Part shown: piece by piece, positions 1 through 7,437 of the stretch
Numbering within the stretch: the first letter of the stretch is position 1
Layout of the letters: every line of letters begins with the position of its first letter
Assembly: GCA_003477305.1 (NCBI GenBank)
Contig: DMTN01000054.1
Coordinates: forward strand, 29,121-66,947
From: Acholeplasmatales bacterium
GTDB taxonomy: Bacteria > Bacillota_I > Bacilli_A > Izemoplasmatales > Hujiaoplasmataceae
Direction: 5' to 3'
Length of the DNA stretch: 37,827 nt
Position numbers and translations under genes: made by a program
Notes under the pieces: generated by a model
Databases searched by the model: none
The model's input: the letters and a program-made list of their open reading frames with translations, nothing else
What the model was told of the DNA's origin: nothing

Positions 1-774
1 GGCTTCGGCGCCGATCTGGGGATGGAGAAATTCATCGACATCAAGACCCGCGTGCTCGGCACGATGCCGTCCGCGGTCGTCGTCGTCGCCAGCATCCGCG
101 CCCTCAAGCATCACGGCGGCGCCGGCAAGAACGATCTTGCCAAGCCGGATCCGAGGGCGCTTTCCGCGGGACTTCCGAATCTTGAAAAGCATCTCGAAAC
201 CGTCGCCGCGTTCCACGTTCCCGCCGTCGTCGCGCTGAATCGCTTCGGCTCCGACTCCGACGAAGAACTCGCCGTGATCACCGCATGGGCCGCCAAGCGC
301 CATCAGGCGTTGGCGATCTCGGACGTCTTCGCCCGCGGCGCCGAAGGCGGGGAAGACCTTGCGAAGATCGTCCTCGGACTCGCCGACGGTCCAGTCGATC
401 CGGCGGCCGGGCCGCTCTATCCGCTCACCGACGGAATCAAGCAGAAAATTGCAAAAATCGCCACGACCGTCTATGGCGCCGCCGAGGTCCGCTATTCCGA
501 AAAAGCGGAAGCGCAGCTTGCCCAATACGTCGCCCGCGGGTGGGAGCATCTCGCCGTCTGCATGGCGAAGACGCCGCTGTCGCTTTCCGACGATCCGAAG
601 GTATTCGGCCGTCCGCACGAATTCACGATCACCATCCGCGCCTTTAAACCCTCGATCGGCGCCGGATTCCTCGTCGCCCTCACCGGCGAAGTGATGACGA
701 TGCCCGGGTTGCCCAAAATCGGCGCCTACGAAGAAATGGACGTCGTCGGCGACCGCATCATCGGCTTGTTCTAG
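1..774 (+). CDS. fhs: Formate--tetrahydrofolate ligase, C-terminal part (5'-truncated by window)
   Basis: The frame is open from base 1 and encodes about 257 residues, less than half of the usual ~555-residue formate-THF ligase. The enzyme makes 10-formyl-THF from formate, THF and ATP in cytosolic C1 metabolism. Recognition rests on the C-terminal family signature: the ALKxHGG block near the window start, the GLPNLxKHxE segment, the VVALNRF segment, and the closing TGEVMTMPGLPKIGAYEEMDV block before the end GLF. No frameshift is seen. The ATG at base 22 is internal, not the true start. The TAG stop overlaps the AGGAGG ribosome binding site of the next gene, so the two are probably co-transcribed. 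TrmFO and threonine aldolase elsewhere in the window also touch folate/C1 metabolism. Confidence 0.93.
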   Translation, partial: GFGADLGMEKFIDIKTRVLGTMPSAVVVVASIRALKHHGGAGKNDLAKPDPRALSAGLPNLEKHLETVAAFHVPAVVALNRFGSDSDEELAVITAWAAKRHQALAISDVFARGAEGGEDLAKIVLGLADGPVDPAAGPLYPLTDGIKQKIAKIATTVYGAAEVRYSEKAEAQLAQYVARGWEHLAVCMAKTPLSLSDDPKVFGRPHEFTITIRAFKPSIGAGFLVALTGEVMTMPGLPKIGAYEEMDVVGDRIIGLF

Positions 775-785
775 GAGGATTCCCC

Positions 786-1667
786 ATGAAAAAAGTCCTG
801 GTTCTCGGCGGCGTATCCTATGATGAAATCATCCGCCTCGATCGTCTGCCCGACGGATCGAGCCGGACGGTGTTCGGCACGGGTTGGCGCGCGGTCGGAT
901 CGACCGGCGCCGGCAAGTCCCTCAATCTCACCAAACTCGGGGTTGCGAACACCCTGCATGCGACGATCGGCGACGATCCGGACGGACGCGCGATCCGCGC
1001 ATTCCTCGAAGCCCGCGGCGTTATCGCCATCTATGATGATGTTCCCGTCACCGACCATCATGTCAATCTGATGGACGGCGAGGGCAATCGGCTGTCGATC
1101 TTCACCGTGCCGGAGCGGAAGATTCCCGCCGTCGACATAGCGCGGCTCGAGCAGCTGATCGCAAGTCACGACGTGATCGTCCTCAACATCATTCCCTATA
1201 CGAAGCAGCTGATTCCTTTGATCATGAAACAGAAAAAAGAAATCTGGACCGATCTGCACGATTACGTCCCGGGCAACCCGTATTATGACGACTTCATCGC
1301 CGCCTCGGAGGTGATCTTCCTGTCGTCGGACCAAACGCCGGATCATTTGCGCCTGATGGACGAATGGATCGCCGCGGGGAAGCGGGCAGTCATCGTCACC
1401 CATGGCAAGAACGGCGCGGCCGCCAAGACGGCGGACGGACCGATGCTTTACGAGCCGATCATCAACACCTATCAACTGGTCGACGCGAACGGCGCCGGCG
1501 ATGCCTTCTTTGCCGGATTCCTGTATGGATATCTGTTGGGCGAACCGATCTCCAAATGCCTGTGTTACGGAACGATCGCGGGCGGCGTCACCGTCAGCTC
1601 GCGCGAACTTGTCGCGGAAGAACTTTCACCGGAATACATCGAAACGATGTACCGGCTCAATTATTGA
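786..1667 (+). CDS. PfkB/ribokinase-family carbohydrate kinase
   Basis: A 293-residue cytosolic kinase of the ribokinase fold that phosphorylates a sugar or nucleoside with ATP; the substrate cannot be named. The N-terminus has the family's first strand (VLVLGGVSYDEII), a GAGKSLNLTKLG segment matching PfkB signature 1 (the G-x-G-N-A-type loop is altered to GAGKSLN), and the C-terminal signature DANGAGDAFFAGF with the catalytic base at about D239. Length fits the family (290-320). The start has an AGGAGG site 7-12 nt upstream that overlaps the fhs stop codon. The next gene begins 12 nt after the stop. The altered first signature suggests a substrate other than ribose. Confidence 0.85.
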   Translation: MKKVLVLGGVSYDEIIRLDRLPDGSSRTVFGTGWRAVGSTGAGKSLNLTKLGVANTLHATIGDDPDGRAIRAFLEARGVIAIYDDVPVTDHHVNLMDGEGNRLSIFTVPERKIPAVDIARLEQLIASHDVIVLNIIPYTKQLIPLIMKQKKEIWTDLHDYVPGNPYYDDFIAASEVIFLSSDQTPDHLRLMDEWIAAGKRAVIVTHGKNGAAAKTADGPMLYEPIINTYQLVDANGAGDAFFAGFLYGYLLGEPISKCLCYGTIAGGVTVSSRELVAEELSPEYIETMYRLNY

Positions 1668-1679
1668 CGGAGGAAACCC

Positions 1680-2105
1680 ATGGCCACAACGATCAAGGAT
1701 TGGACTTTGAAACTGCGTACGCTCGGACTGAACGTCGTCAAGACGATCGAGAAGGGCGTGACCGACACGCGCAAGGGGATCGAACATACGATCCTCGAGA
1801 ACGAACTGCGCCACCGCTTCAACCTCGAGAATCCGTACCGGTTCGAAATCCGCGACCCGAAGGAAAAACCGAACGTGCTCACGGGGCTTGCGGCACGCAA
1901 TGCGAAGCGCTACGACGAGGACGACCTCTTCGTCCTGTATGGCGAACCGTCGGTAACCGGCATCCTCGCCGGCAACATCCTCAAGGACCTGTCGAACGGC
2001 GCCGAGTATCAGGTTGAGAACGTCGTCTCCGTGACGATGGGCGTCACGTATCAGAACAAGGAGCACGAGGTGCCGGCGACGGCCGTGAAGTGCAAGGCGC
2101 TCTAG
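1680..2105 (+). CDS. Conserved-looking hypothetical protein, function unknown
   Basis: I do not recognise this 141-residue protein. It starts at ATG with GAGGAAA about 5 nt upstream and has no signal peptide, membrane segment or Cys/His metal cluster. The N-terminal half (residues ~1-60) is charged and probably helical; the C-terminal half (about 80-141) alternates hydrophobic and polar residues like a small beta domain. Codon use and GC content match its neighbours, so it is a native gene rather than a shadow frame. It lies 12 nt after the sugar kinase and its TAG stop directly abuts the ATG of the HD-domain gene, so translational coupling with that hydrolase is likely. Context suggests a housekeeping role, but nothing specific can be claimed. 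Confidence 0.6.
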   Translation: MATTIKDWTLKLRTLGLNVVKTIEKGVTDTRKGIEHTILENELRHRFNLENPYRFEIRDPKEKPNVLTGLAARNAKRYDEDDLFVLYGEPSVTGILAGNILKDLSNGAEYQVENVVSVTMGVTYQNKEHEVPATAVKCKAL

Positions 2106-2696
2106 ATGGCGACGGACCGCAAGGCCGAGTTTCTCGGCCTGTACAACCAGTTCGTCAAGCGCGAAGGCGCCGACAAATTGCTTGAATATCTGACCTCGCC
2201 GGCATGCGATTTTTTCACCGCGCCGGCCTCGACGCGCTTTCACTTGTCGACCGAGGGCGGTCTCGTCGAACATTCGCTCAACGTCTACGCGTGCCTGAAG
2301 GAGTATTGCTTGCGGGCCCGCGTCAAGAACGAATACGGACTCGCCTTCACCGACGAATCGATCGCGATCTCCGGCCTGCTTCACGACCTATGCAAAGTGA
2401 ACGTCTATCAGAAGTCGATGCGCAACGTCAAGGACAAGAACGGCAATTGGCAGTCCGTCCCGTCCTATGACTACAGCGACCAGCTTCCCTACGGCCACGG
2501 CGAAAAGTCGGTCTACATCATCTCCGGTTTCATGAAGCTGACCCGCGAAGAGGCGTTCGCGATCCGCTACCACATGGGCTTCTCCGCCGAAGGCGAGAAG
2601 CAGAACGTCTCGCAGGCGTTCGAGCAGTTCCCGCTCGCGCTCGCGCTGTCGATTTCCGACATGGAAGCCACCTACTATATCGAGGCGCGACCCTAG
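2106..2696 (+). CDS. HD-domain metal-dependent hydrolase
   Basis: A 196-residue soluble protein with an HD phosphohydrolase pattern: H56 in EHSLNVY, the H93-D94 pair in LLHDLCK, then downstream histidines in YGHGEKS and IRYHMG, and a late aspartate (SISDMEA). This order of metal ligands is typical of single-domain HD proteins acting on phosphodiesters or nucleotides, such as the C-terminal part of YhaM-type nucleases. There is no N-terminal OB domain, so it is not full-length YhaM (~314 aa). The start codon follows the stop of the upstream gene with no gap and there is only a weak AAGG site, which points to coupled translation. It is the last gene of the operon and a strong terminator begins 6 nt after the stop. 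Substrate unknown. Confidence 0.75.
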   Translation: MATDRKAEFLGLYNQFVKREGADKLLEYLTSPACDFFTAPASTRFHLSTEGGLVEHSLNVYACLKEYCLRARVKNEYGLAFTDESIAISGLLHDLCKVNVYQKSMRNVKDKNGNWQSVPSYDYSDQLPYGHGEKSVYIISGFMKLTREEAFAIRYHMGFSAEGEKQNVSQAFEQFPLALALSISDMEATYYIEARP

Positions 2697-2702
2697 CGTC
2701 CG

Positions 2703-2730
2703 GGAAACCCTTCGGGGTTTCCTTTTTTTT
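2703..2730 (+). terminator. Intrinsic terminator of the fhs-kinase-HD operon
   Basis: A perfect 8-bp stem, GGAAACCC (2703-2710) with GGGTTTCC (2715-2722), closes a TTCG tetraloop and is followed by eight T (2723-2730). It sits just after the HD-gene stop codon. Confidence 0.93.
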
Positions 2731-2758
2731 GTTCGGCTCATGACGCACGTGATATAAT
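2729..2758 (+). promoter_or_regulatory. Promoter of the MATE gene (extended -10)
   Basis: TATAAT at 2753-2758 is preceded by TGA, giving an extended -10 (TGnTATAAT). A weak -35 (TTGTTC, 2729-2734) lies 18 bp upstream and overlaps the T tract of the preceding terminator. The predicted leader to the ATG at 2780 is only about 15 nt and contains GGCGGTGG as the ribosome binding region. Confidence 0.7.
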
Positions 2759-2779
2759 GGTCCTAACGGCGGTGGTCCC

Positions 2780-4177
2780 ATGAAAGCGAACGACCTTACC
2801 CAAGGCTCCATTCTGAAAAAAATCATTCTCGTCGCGCTACCCGTGCTTTTTTCTTCGATCGCCCAGATGGCCTACAACCTGACCGACATGTTCTGGATCG
2901 GCCGCGTCGATGCGATCGGTCTTTCCGAGCAGAGCGCGATCACCGGCGTCGGCACGGGCGGATATGTCACCTGGTTCGCCTTCGGGCTGATCCTGATCGC
3001 CAAGATCGGCACGAGCGTGAAGGTCGCCCATGCGACCGGCGCGCACGACCACGAGGGCGTCGAACGCCATGCGACGAACGGGCTTCTGATCGCGCTTGTG
3101 CTCGGCGTCCTGTTTTCGGTGTTCGCGTTCACGTTCCGCAAAACGATCGTCGGCCTCTTCGCCATTCCCGATCCGGAGACCGAACGCCTCGCGATCACCT
3201 ATGTGTCGATCTGCGGCGGACTGCTTCTCTTCCAATTCGTTTCGGCCGGGTTCGGCGCGATCTACGAAGGCCTTGGGAAGACCGTCGTGAATCTCGGCGT
3301 GATGGCGGTCGGACTCGTGATGAACATGATCCTCGACCCGATCTTCATCCTCGTCTTCCGGATGGGCGTCGCCGGCGCCGCGATGGCGACCGTGATCGCC
3401 CAGGCATGCACGCTGACGACTTATCTCGTGCTCTATTTTACCTATTCGAAGCGCTATTTTCTGGTCCATCCGCGCCAGATCAACGGCAAGGCGATCAAAA
3501 ACATTCTCAGGATCGGCTTCCCCGCCGGGGTTCAGAGCATGTTTTTCACCGTCATTTCGATTTTGATCGCGCGGTTGATCCTCGTTGAATTCGGCACCGT
3601 CGCGATGGCCGCGTCGCGCGTCGGATCGCAGATCGAACAGTTCACCTGGATGATCGGCGGCGGGTTCCAGACGGCGATCACCGTTTTTGTCGGTCAGAAT
3701 TTCGGCGCCGGCAAATTCGACCGGATCCGGCGCGGCACGCTTGGGCTCGGTGCGATCCTGATGCCATACGCGGCATTCATCGCGATCCTTTTCGCGTTCC
3801 GGGCGGAATCGCTCGTCCGTTTGTTCGTCGACGAATCCGACACGGTCGCGTTCTCGACCGAGTATCTGTCGCTCATCAGTTTCGCGCAGCCGTTCATGAT
3901 GCTCGAAGCGATCGGCGGCGGACTGTTCAACGGCGTCGGGCTCTCGAAGATACCGTCGTTTTCCGGAATCACGGGCAACATTCTGCGGATCCCGCTTGCC
4001 AAACTCCTGATCCCGACGCTCGCCCAGGCCGGCGTGTGGTGGGCGCTCAACCTGTCCGATGCGTTCAAGGGCGGCTTTCTCTTGATCGCCGGCGTCATCC
4101 TGCTCTTCCGGCTGGAAAAGGTCTTCGCCGCCCGCGCGAAGAAAAACACCGTTGTCAAGCCAATTCTCGCGACTTGA
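2780..4177 (+). CDS. MATE-family multidrug/metabolite efflux transporter
   Basis: A 465-residue integral membrane protein of the multidrug and toxic compound extrusion type, exporting organic cations or drugs against Na+ or H+ import. The N-terminus (ILKKIILVALPVLFSSIAQMAYNLTDMFWIGR) is the classic first MATE helix with the NLTDMFWIGRV motif, and the GxGxGGYVTWFA stretch follows. About twelve hydrophobic segments are arranged in two halves; the second half starts around residue 235 (ILRIGFPAGVQSMFF). Length is normal for MATE proteins (440-480). The gene is alone between its own promoter and the GntR promoter, so it is probably monocistronic; no clear terminator follows. Substrate unknown. 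Confidence 0.92.
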   Translation: MKANDLTQGSILKKIILVALPVLFSSIAQMAYNLTDMFWIGRVDAIGLSEQSAITGVGTGGYVTWFAFGLILIAKIGTSVKVAHATGAHDHEGVERHATNGLLIALVLGVLFSVFAFTFRKTIVGLFAIPDPETERLAITYVSICGGLLLFQFVSAGFGAIYEGLGKTVVNLGVMAVGLVMNMILDPIFILVFRMGVAGAAMATVIAQACTLTTYLVLYFTYSKRYFLVHPRQINGKAIKNILRIGFPAGVQSMFFTVISILIARLILVEFGTVAMAASRVGSQIEQFTWMIGGGFQTAITVFVGQNFGAGKFDRIRRGTLGLGAILMPYAAFIAILFAFRAESLVRLFVDESDTVAFSTEYLSLISFAQPFMMLEAIGGGLFNGVGLSKIPSFSGITGNILRIPLAKLLIPTLAQAGVWWALNLSDAFKGGFLLIAGVILLFRLEKVFAARAKKNTVVKPILAT

Positions 4178-4197
4178 AGCAATCACCGCTTGATCGC

Positions 4198-4226
4198 TTG
4201 TTTTCGCGATGGGGAAGGCATATAAT
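4198..4226 (+). promoter_or_regulatory. Promoter of the GntR-regulator operon
   Basis: TTGTTT (4198-4203), a 17-bp spacer and TATAAT (4221-4226). The region is AT-rich compared with the coding sequence, and an operator-like palindrome follows directly downstream. Confidence 0.75.
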
Positions 4227-4232
4227 TAATGT

Positions 4233-4245
4233 GTGGTATGACCAC
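4233..4245. promoter_or_regulatory. Candidate GntR operator (GTGGT-ATG-ACCAC)
   Basis: A perfect 5-bp inverted repeat with a 3-nt centre lies 6 bp after the -10 box, about at the transcription start and 25 nt before the regulator's ribosome binding site. GntR-family operators are commonly GT(n)AC-type palindromes, so autorepression is the natural reading. Binding is inferred only from position and symmetry. Confidence 0.55.
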
Positions 4246-4273
4246 TTATTGACACGATGAAGGAGGTTCCGTG

Positions 4274-4981
4274 ATGGCAAAAGCCGAAAACATGACATCG
4301 AAGCTCGTCACCGTCCTGAAGAACGAGATCATCGGCGGCCGCATGAAAGCGGGGGACAAACTCCTTCCGCTCCGCGAACTCGCACTTGCCCATCACGTTT
4401 CGCGAAGCGTCGTGAACGCTGCCGTGAGCACGCTTTCGGCGCAGGGATATGTGCGCGTCGTGCCGCGGCATCATATCGTCGTGACCGATTTCCTCACGAC
4501 CGGAACGCTCGGCATCGTCGGCGACGTGATCCATAGCGACAATAAGCCGCTTCAACGCAAACTGACCCAGGATGCGCTCGCGCTGCGTTTGGTGCTCACG
4601 CTCGACGCCGTCAAGACCATCACCAACAATCCGCGGATCTCGCTTGCTCCGCTGATCCGCGTCGCGGACCGGACGCTGCTTTGGCTCAACAATCCGCTGC
4701 GCGACTACGCGAAGTACTGGAAACTCAATCTGGTGTTCCACGAGACGATCGTTTCGCTCGGGGACAATTATGCCTATCGGCTCCTCTACCGCAATTTCCG
4801 CTACATCGCCGACGGACTGGTCGTGCTGGTGTTCCATAATCTCGATTTCATCAAGGTGCTCATCCAGAAGCAGCAGCTTTTGCTTGCGGCGCTGAAGGAT
4901 CGCGACGAAAAGGCGGCCGTCGCACTTTGTCGCGACCTGCTTGCGACCGGAGCGGCGGAAACGCTCCGCTCCTACGCCTGA
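4274..4981 (+). CDS. GntR-family transcriptional regulator (FadR-like architecture)
   Basis: A 235-residue DNA-binding regulator. Residues about 8-70 form a GntR winged helix (LKNEIIGGRMKAGDKLLPLRELA, then HHVSRSVVNAAVSTLSAQGYVRVVPRHHIVV). The remaining ~165 residues are mostly helical, as in FadR/FCD-type effector domains, although the His/Asp metal triad of FCD is not obvious. The start is ambiguous: GTG at 4271 directly precedes ATG at 4274; ATG is preferred because it lies 7 nt from AGGAGG (4261-4266). A palindrome overlapping its promoter suggests autoregulation. The membrane-anchored hydrolase begins 11 nt downstream and the flavoprotein cluster follows, so both are candidate targets. 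The ligand is unknown. Confidence 0.85.
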   Translation: MAKAENMTSKLVTVLKNEIIGGRMKAGDKLLPLRELALAHHVSRSVVNAAVSTLSAQGYVRVVPRHHIVVTDFLTTGTLGIVGDVIHSDNKPLQRKLTQDALALRLVLTLDAVKTITNNPRISLAPLIRVADRTLLWLNNPLRDYAKYWKLNLVFHETIVSLGDNYAYRLLYRNFRYIADGLVVLVFHNLDFIKVLIQKQQLLLAALKDRDEKAAVALCRDLLATGAAETLRSYA

Positions 4982-4992
4982 GGGGGGATCCG

Positions 4993-5931
4993 ATGAACTG
5001 GTACGAGACGCTTCTTTTGATCCTTTTCGCGACGATCCCCGTCGCCTTCCTGCTTCTTGGATATCGCATCGCCCGTGGCGGCATGCATCCGTTCCGCTGG
5101 TCGCTTCTGGAAACGCGCGCTTTTGAACAGGAACGGACACCGGATTTGCTTGCGCAGTACGACGCCTGGGAAAAAACATCCTACATCGTCCCCTCCCCCC
5201 ACGGCTACGGGCTGAAGACGTATTATGTTCCCTGCGACGATCCCGCCGAAAAGAAAAACCGCAAGTTCGCCGTCATCGCGCACGGCTTCAGTTACACGCA
5301 TCTCGGCTCGATCAAATACGCCGCAATGATGAAGGACCTCGGCTATCACGTCGTCTTCTACGACGAACGGTATCACGGCGAGTCGGGCGGGAAATCCTGC
5401 ACCCTCGGCGGGATGGAACAAGACGACCTCCGCGCCGTGATCGACGACACGTTCGCGCGGTTCGGCGGCGATCTCGATCTCGGCACCGTCGGCGAATCGA
5501 TGGGAGCGGTCACGGCGCTGCTTGAACAGGCCGACGATCCGCGCGTCCGCTTCGTGATTTCCGACTGCGCCTTCGCGACGCTGAACGGGCAATTCCGCCA
5601 TCTCGTGAAACGCGCCAAATTCATTCCGCTCTGGCCATCGCTGCCGATTTCCGCCTGGATCTTCAAAAAAGTCACCCATGTCGATCCGGCTTCCGTCCGG
5701 CCGATCGACGCCGTCGCCCGCGCGACCGTGCCGATCCTGTTCATCCACGGCGAGGCTGACCGTTACGTGCCGACATCCGACGCGACGCTGCTATATGAAG
5801 CCTGCCATTCCCCGAAAATGCTATGGATTGCCGGAAACGGCGCCCGTCATGCGGAGTCGTTTCGCAAGAACCGGACCGCATATCTTGAAACCGTGCATCG
5901 TTTCATGACGGAGAACAAACTGAATCAGTGA
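4993..5931 (+). CDS. Membrane-anchored alpha/beta hydrolase
   Basis: A 312-residue protein with one N-terminal hydrophobic helix (residues ~4-24) and then an alpha/beta-hydrolase domain. The oxyanion-loop region reads VIAHGFSYTH, the nucleophile elbow is GESMG (Ser169), the acid is Asp256 in HGEADRYVP, and the catalytic histidine is His286 in GARHAES. It resembles YqkD/BAAT-like hydrolases of Bacillota, with an extracytoplasmic or membrane-surface catalytic domain. The ATG at 4993 is chosen because GGGGGG lies just upstream; an in-frame upstream start would fall inside the GntR gene. It is in an operon with the GntR regulator. Esterase or thioesterase activity is plausible but the substrate cannot be read from the sequence. 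Confidence 0.83.
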   Translation: MNWYETLLLILFATIPVAFLLLGYRIARGGMHPFRWSLLETRAFEQERTPDLLAQYDAWEKTSYIVPSPHGYGLKTYYVPCDDPAEKKNRKFAVIAHGFSYTHLGSIKYAAMMKDLGYHVVFYDERYHGESGGKSCTLGGMEQDDLRAVIDDTFARFGGDLDLGTVGESMGAVTALLEQADDPRVRFVISDCAFATLNGQFRHLVKRAKFIPLWPSLPISAWIFKKVTHVDPASVRPIDAVARATVPILFIHGEADRYVPTSDATLLYEACHSPKMLWIAGNGARHAESFRKNRTAYLETVHRFMTENKLNQ

Positions 5932-5959
5932 AGATTCCCCGCGGCATCGCGGCGGATAC

Positions 5960-5976
5960 GGCGGACCTCGTCCGCC
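5960..5976 (+). promoter_or_regulatory. RNA hairpin abutting the ribosome binding site of the GlpA-like gene
   Basis: GGCGGAC (5960-5966) pairs with GTCCGCC (5970-5976) around a CTC loop. It ends 2 nt before the AAGGAG site (5979-5984). No T-run follows, so it is not an intrinsic terminator; it may affect initiation or mRNA processing within the operon. Confidence 0.45.
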
Positions 5977-5990
5977 CGAAGGAGATTGCC

Positions 5991-7427
5991 ATGCATGACA
6001 TCATCATCATCGGCGCCGGCGTGATCGGCGCGTCGGTCGCGCGGGCCTTGTCGGCCTACGAGGCGAAGACGATCGTGCTCGAGAAGAATCACGACGTCTG
6101 CGAGGAAACATCCAAAGCCAACTCCGGGATCGTCCACGCCGGCTATGACGCGCATCCCGGAACCAACAAAGCCAAATACAATCTCCGCGGCAGCCGCATG
6201 ATGGCCGCGTTTTGTCATGAACATCAGATTCCCTACCGGAACAACGGATCGCTCGTCCTCGCCTTCGCGGAAGAAGACCTCCCGAAACTCGAGGCGCTGC
6301 GCGCACAGGGGACGCAAAACGGCGTCGCCGGCCTTCGCATCTTGACCGCCGAAGAAGCGAAACGCCTCGAGCCGAACCTGAACAGCGAGGTGAGAGGCGC
6401 CTTGTTGGCACCGACCGGAGGGATCGTCGATCCGTTCGAACTGACGATCGCCCAAGCCGAAATCGCCGCCGTGAACGGCGTTGAGTTCAGTTTCGATACG
6501 CTCGTCAGCGGCATCCATCCGATTCCGGACGGTTACCGGGTTTCCACCGATCGCGGCGTCTATGAAGCGAAGATCGTCGTCAACTGCGCCGGCGTCCGCG
6601 CCGATGAACTGAACAACATGGTGTCGTCCCGAAAACTCTCGATCACACCGCGAAAAGGCGAATACTGTCTGTTCGACAAACAGGTCGGCACGCTCGTCGA
6701 CCATACGATCTTCCAACTGCCGACGCAGTTCGGCAAGGGCGTGCTCGTCACGCCGACCGCCGAAGGCAATCTCTTGATCGGTCCGACGGCCTTCGACATC
6801 GACGATAAAAACGACGTATCGACGACCGCGGAAGGGCTTGCGGAAGTCGTTAAAAAGGCGAAGCAAAGCGTTGTTTCGGTTCCGACCGGGTTCGTCATCA
6901 CGGCTTTCGCCGGACTCCGCGCGACGGAAAAGGGCGGCGATTTCGTGATCGGCGAAGCGCCCGACGCGAAAGGCTTCTATAACGCCGCCGGCATCGAGTC
7001 CCCCGGATTGACGAGCGCCCCGGCGATCGGCGACGATCTCGCCGTGCAAATCACGGAAGCGCTCCATGTGTCCCTGAAGTCGGCGCCGCTATGCAAACGG
7101 CCCCCCGTCGTCCGCTTCGAATCGATGTCATTTGACGATAAGGCGGCGGCGATCCGTCGCGATCCGGCCTTCGGCAAGATCGTCTGTCGGTGCGAACTCG
7201 TCACCGCCGCGGAAATCCTCGACGCGATCCGCCGTCCGCTCGGCGCGACCACGATCGACGGCATCAAGCGCCGCTCGCGGGCGGGATCCGGGCGCTGCCA
7301 GGGCGGGTTCTGTTCGCCGCGGGTGATGCATCTGCTTGCGACGGAATGCGGCCTCGATCCGCGTGACATCGCCAAATACGATCAACATTCCACGCTCCTT
7401 GTCGGTTTCGACAAGGACGATTTGTGA
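5991..7427 (+). CDS. GlpA-like FAD-dependent dehydrogenase with C-terminal BFD [2Fe-2S] domain
   Basis: A 478-residue flavoprotein of the DAO superfamily. The Rossmann motif IIIGAGVIGASVARAL starts at residue 4, EETSKANSGIVHAGYD matches the glycerol-3-phosphate dehydrogenase/L-2-hydroxyglutarate oxidase group, and the DAO domain runs to about residue 370. The C-terminal BFD-like domain has C399-x-C401 and C436-x4-C441, enough to bind one [2Fe-2S] cluster. With the next two genes it forms the trio DAO flavoprotein + second flavoprotein + DUF1667 common in anaerobic Bacillota, often next to glpK, and interpreted as an anaerobic glycerol-3-phosphate dehydrogenase (GlpABC analogue). The ATG at 5991 is chosen because of AAGGAG upstream and because it places the Rossmann strand at the N-terminus. 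glpK is not in this window, so the substrate is inferred. Confidence 0.85.
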   Translation: MHDIIIIGAGVIGASVARALSAYEAKTIVLEKNHDVCEETSKANSGIVHAGYDAHPGTNKAKYNLRGSRMMAAFCHEHQIPYRNNGSLVLAFAEEDLPKLEALRAQGTQNGVAGLRILTAEEAKRLEPNLNSEVRGALLAPTGGIVDPFELTIAQAEIAAVNGVEFSFDTLVSGIHPIPDGYRVSTDRGVYEAKIVVNCAGVRADELNNMVSSRKLSITPRKGEYCLFDKQVGTLVDHTIFQLPTQFGKGVLVTPTAEGNLLIGPTAFDIDDKNDVSTTAEGLAEVVKKAKQSVVSVPTGFVITAFAGLRATEKGGDFVIGEAPDAKGFYNAAGIESPGLTSAPAIGDDLAVQITEALHVSLKSAPLCKRPPVVRFESMSFDDKAAAIRRDPAFGKIVCRCELVTAAEILDAIRRPLGATTIDGIKRRSRAGSGRCQGGFCSPRVMHLLATECGLDPRDIAKYDQHSTLLVGFDKDDL

Positions 7428-7437
7428 GGTGGCGGAG

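Noticed and set aside
1364..2017. 217-residue plus-strand frame spanning the end of the sugar kinase and the unknown protein
   Set aside because: It crosses a gene boundary and its own ribosome binding site, with Arg-rich frame-shadow composition.
2837..4186. 449-residue minus-strand open frame opposite the MATE gene
   Set aside because: It is a GC-rich mirror frame, full of Asp/Arg/Glu, with no ribosome binding site or domain, opposite a clear transporter.
5928..5990. GTG at 5928 as start of the GlpA-like protein (GTGA overlap with the hydrolase stop)
   Set aside because: The extra 21 residues precede the Rossmann strand without family likeness, while AAGGAG lies properly spaced before ATG 5991.
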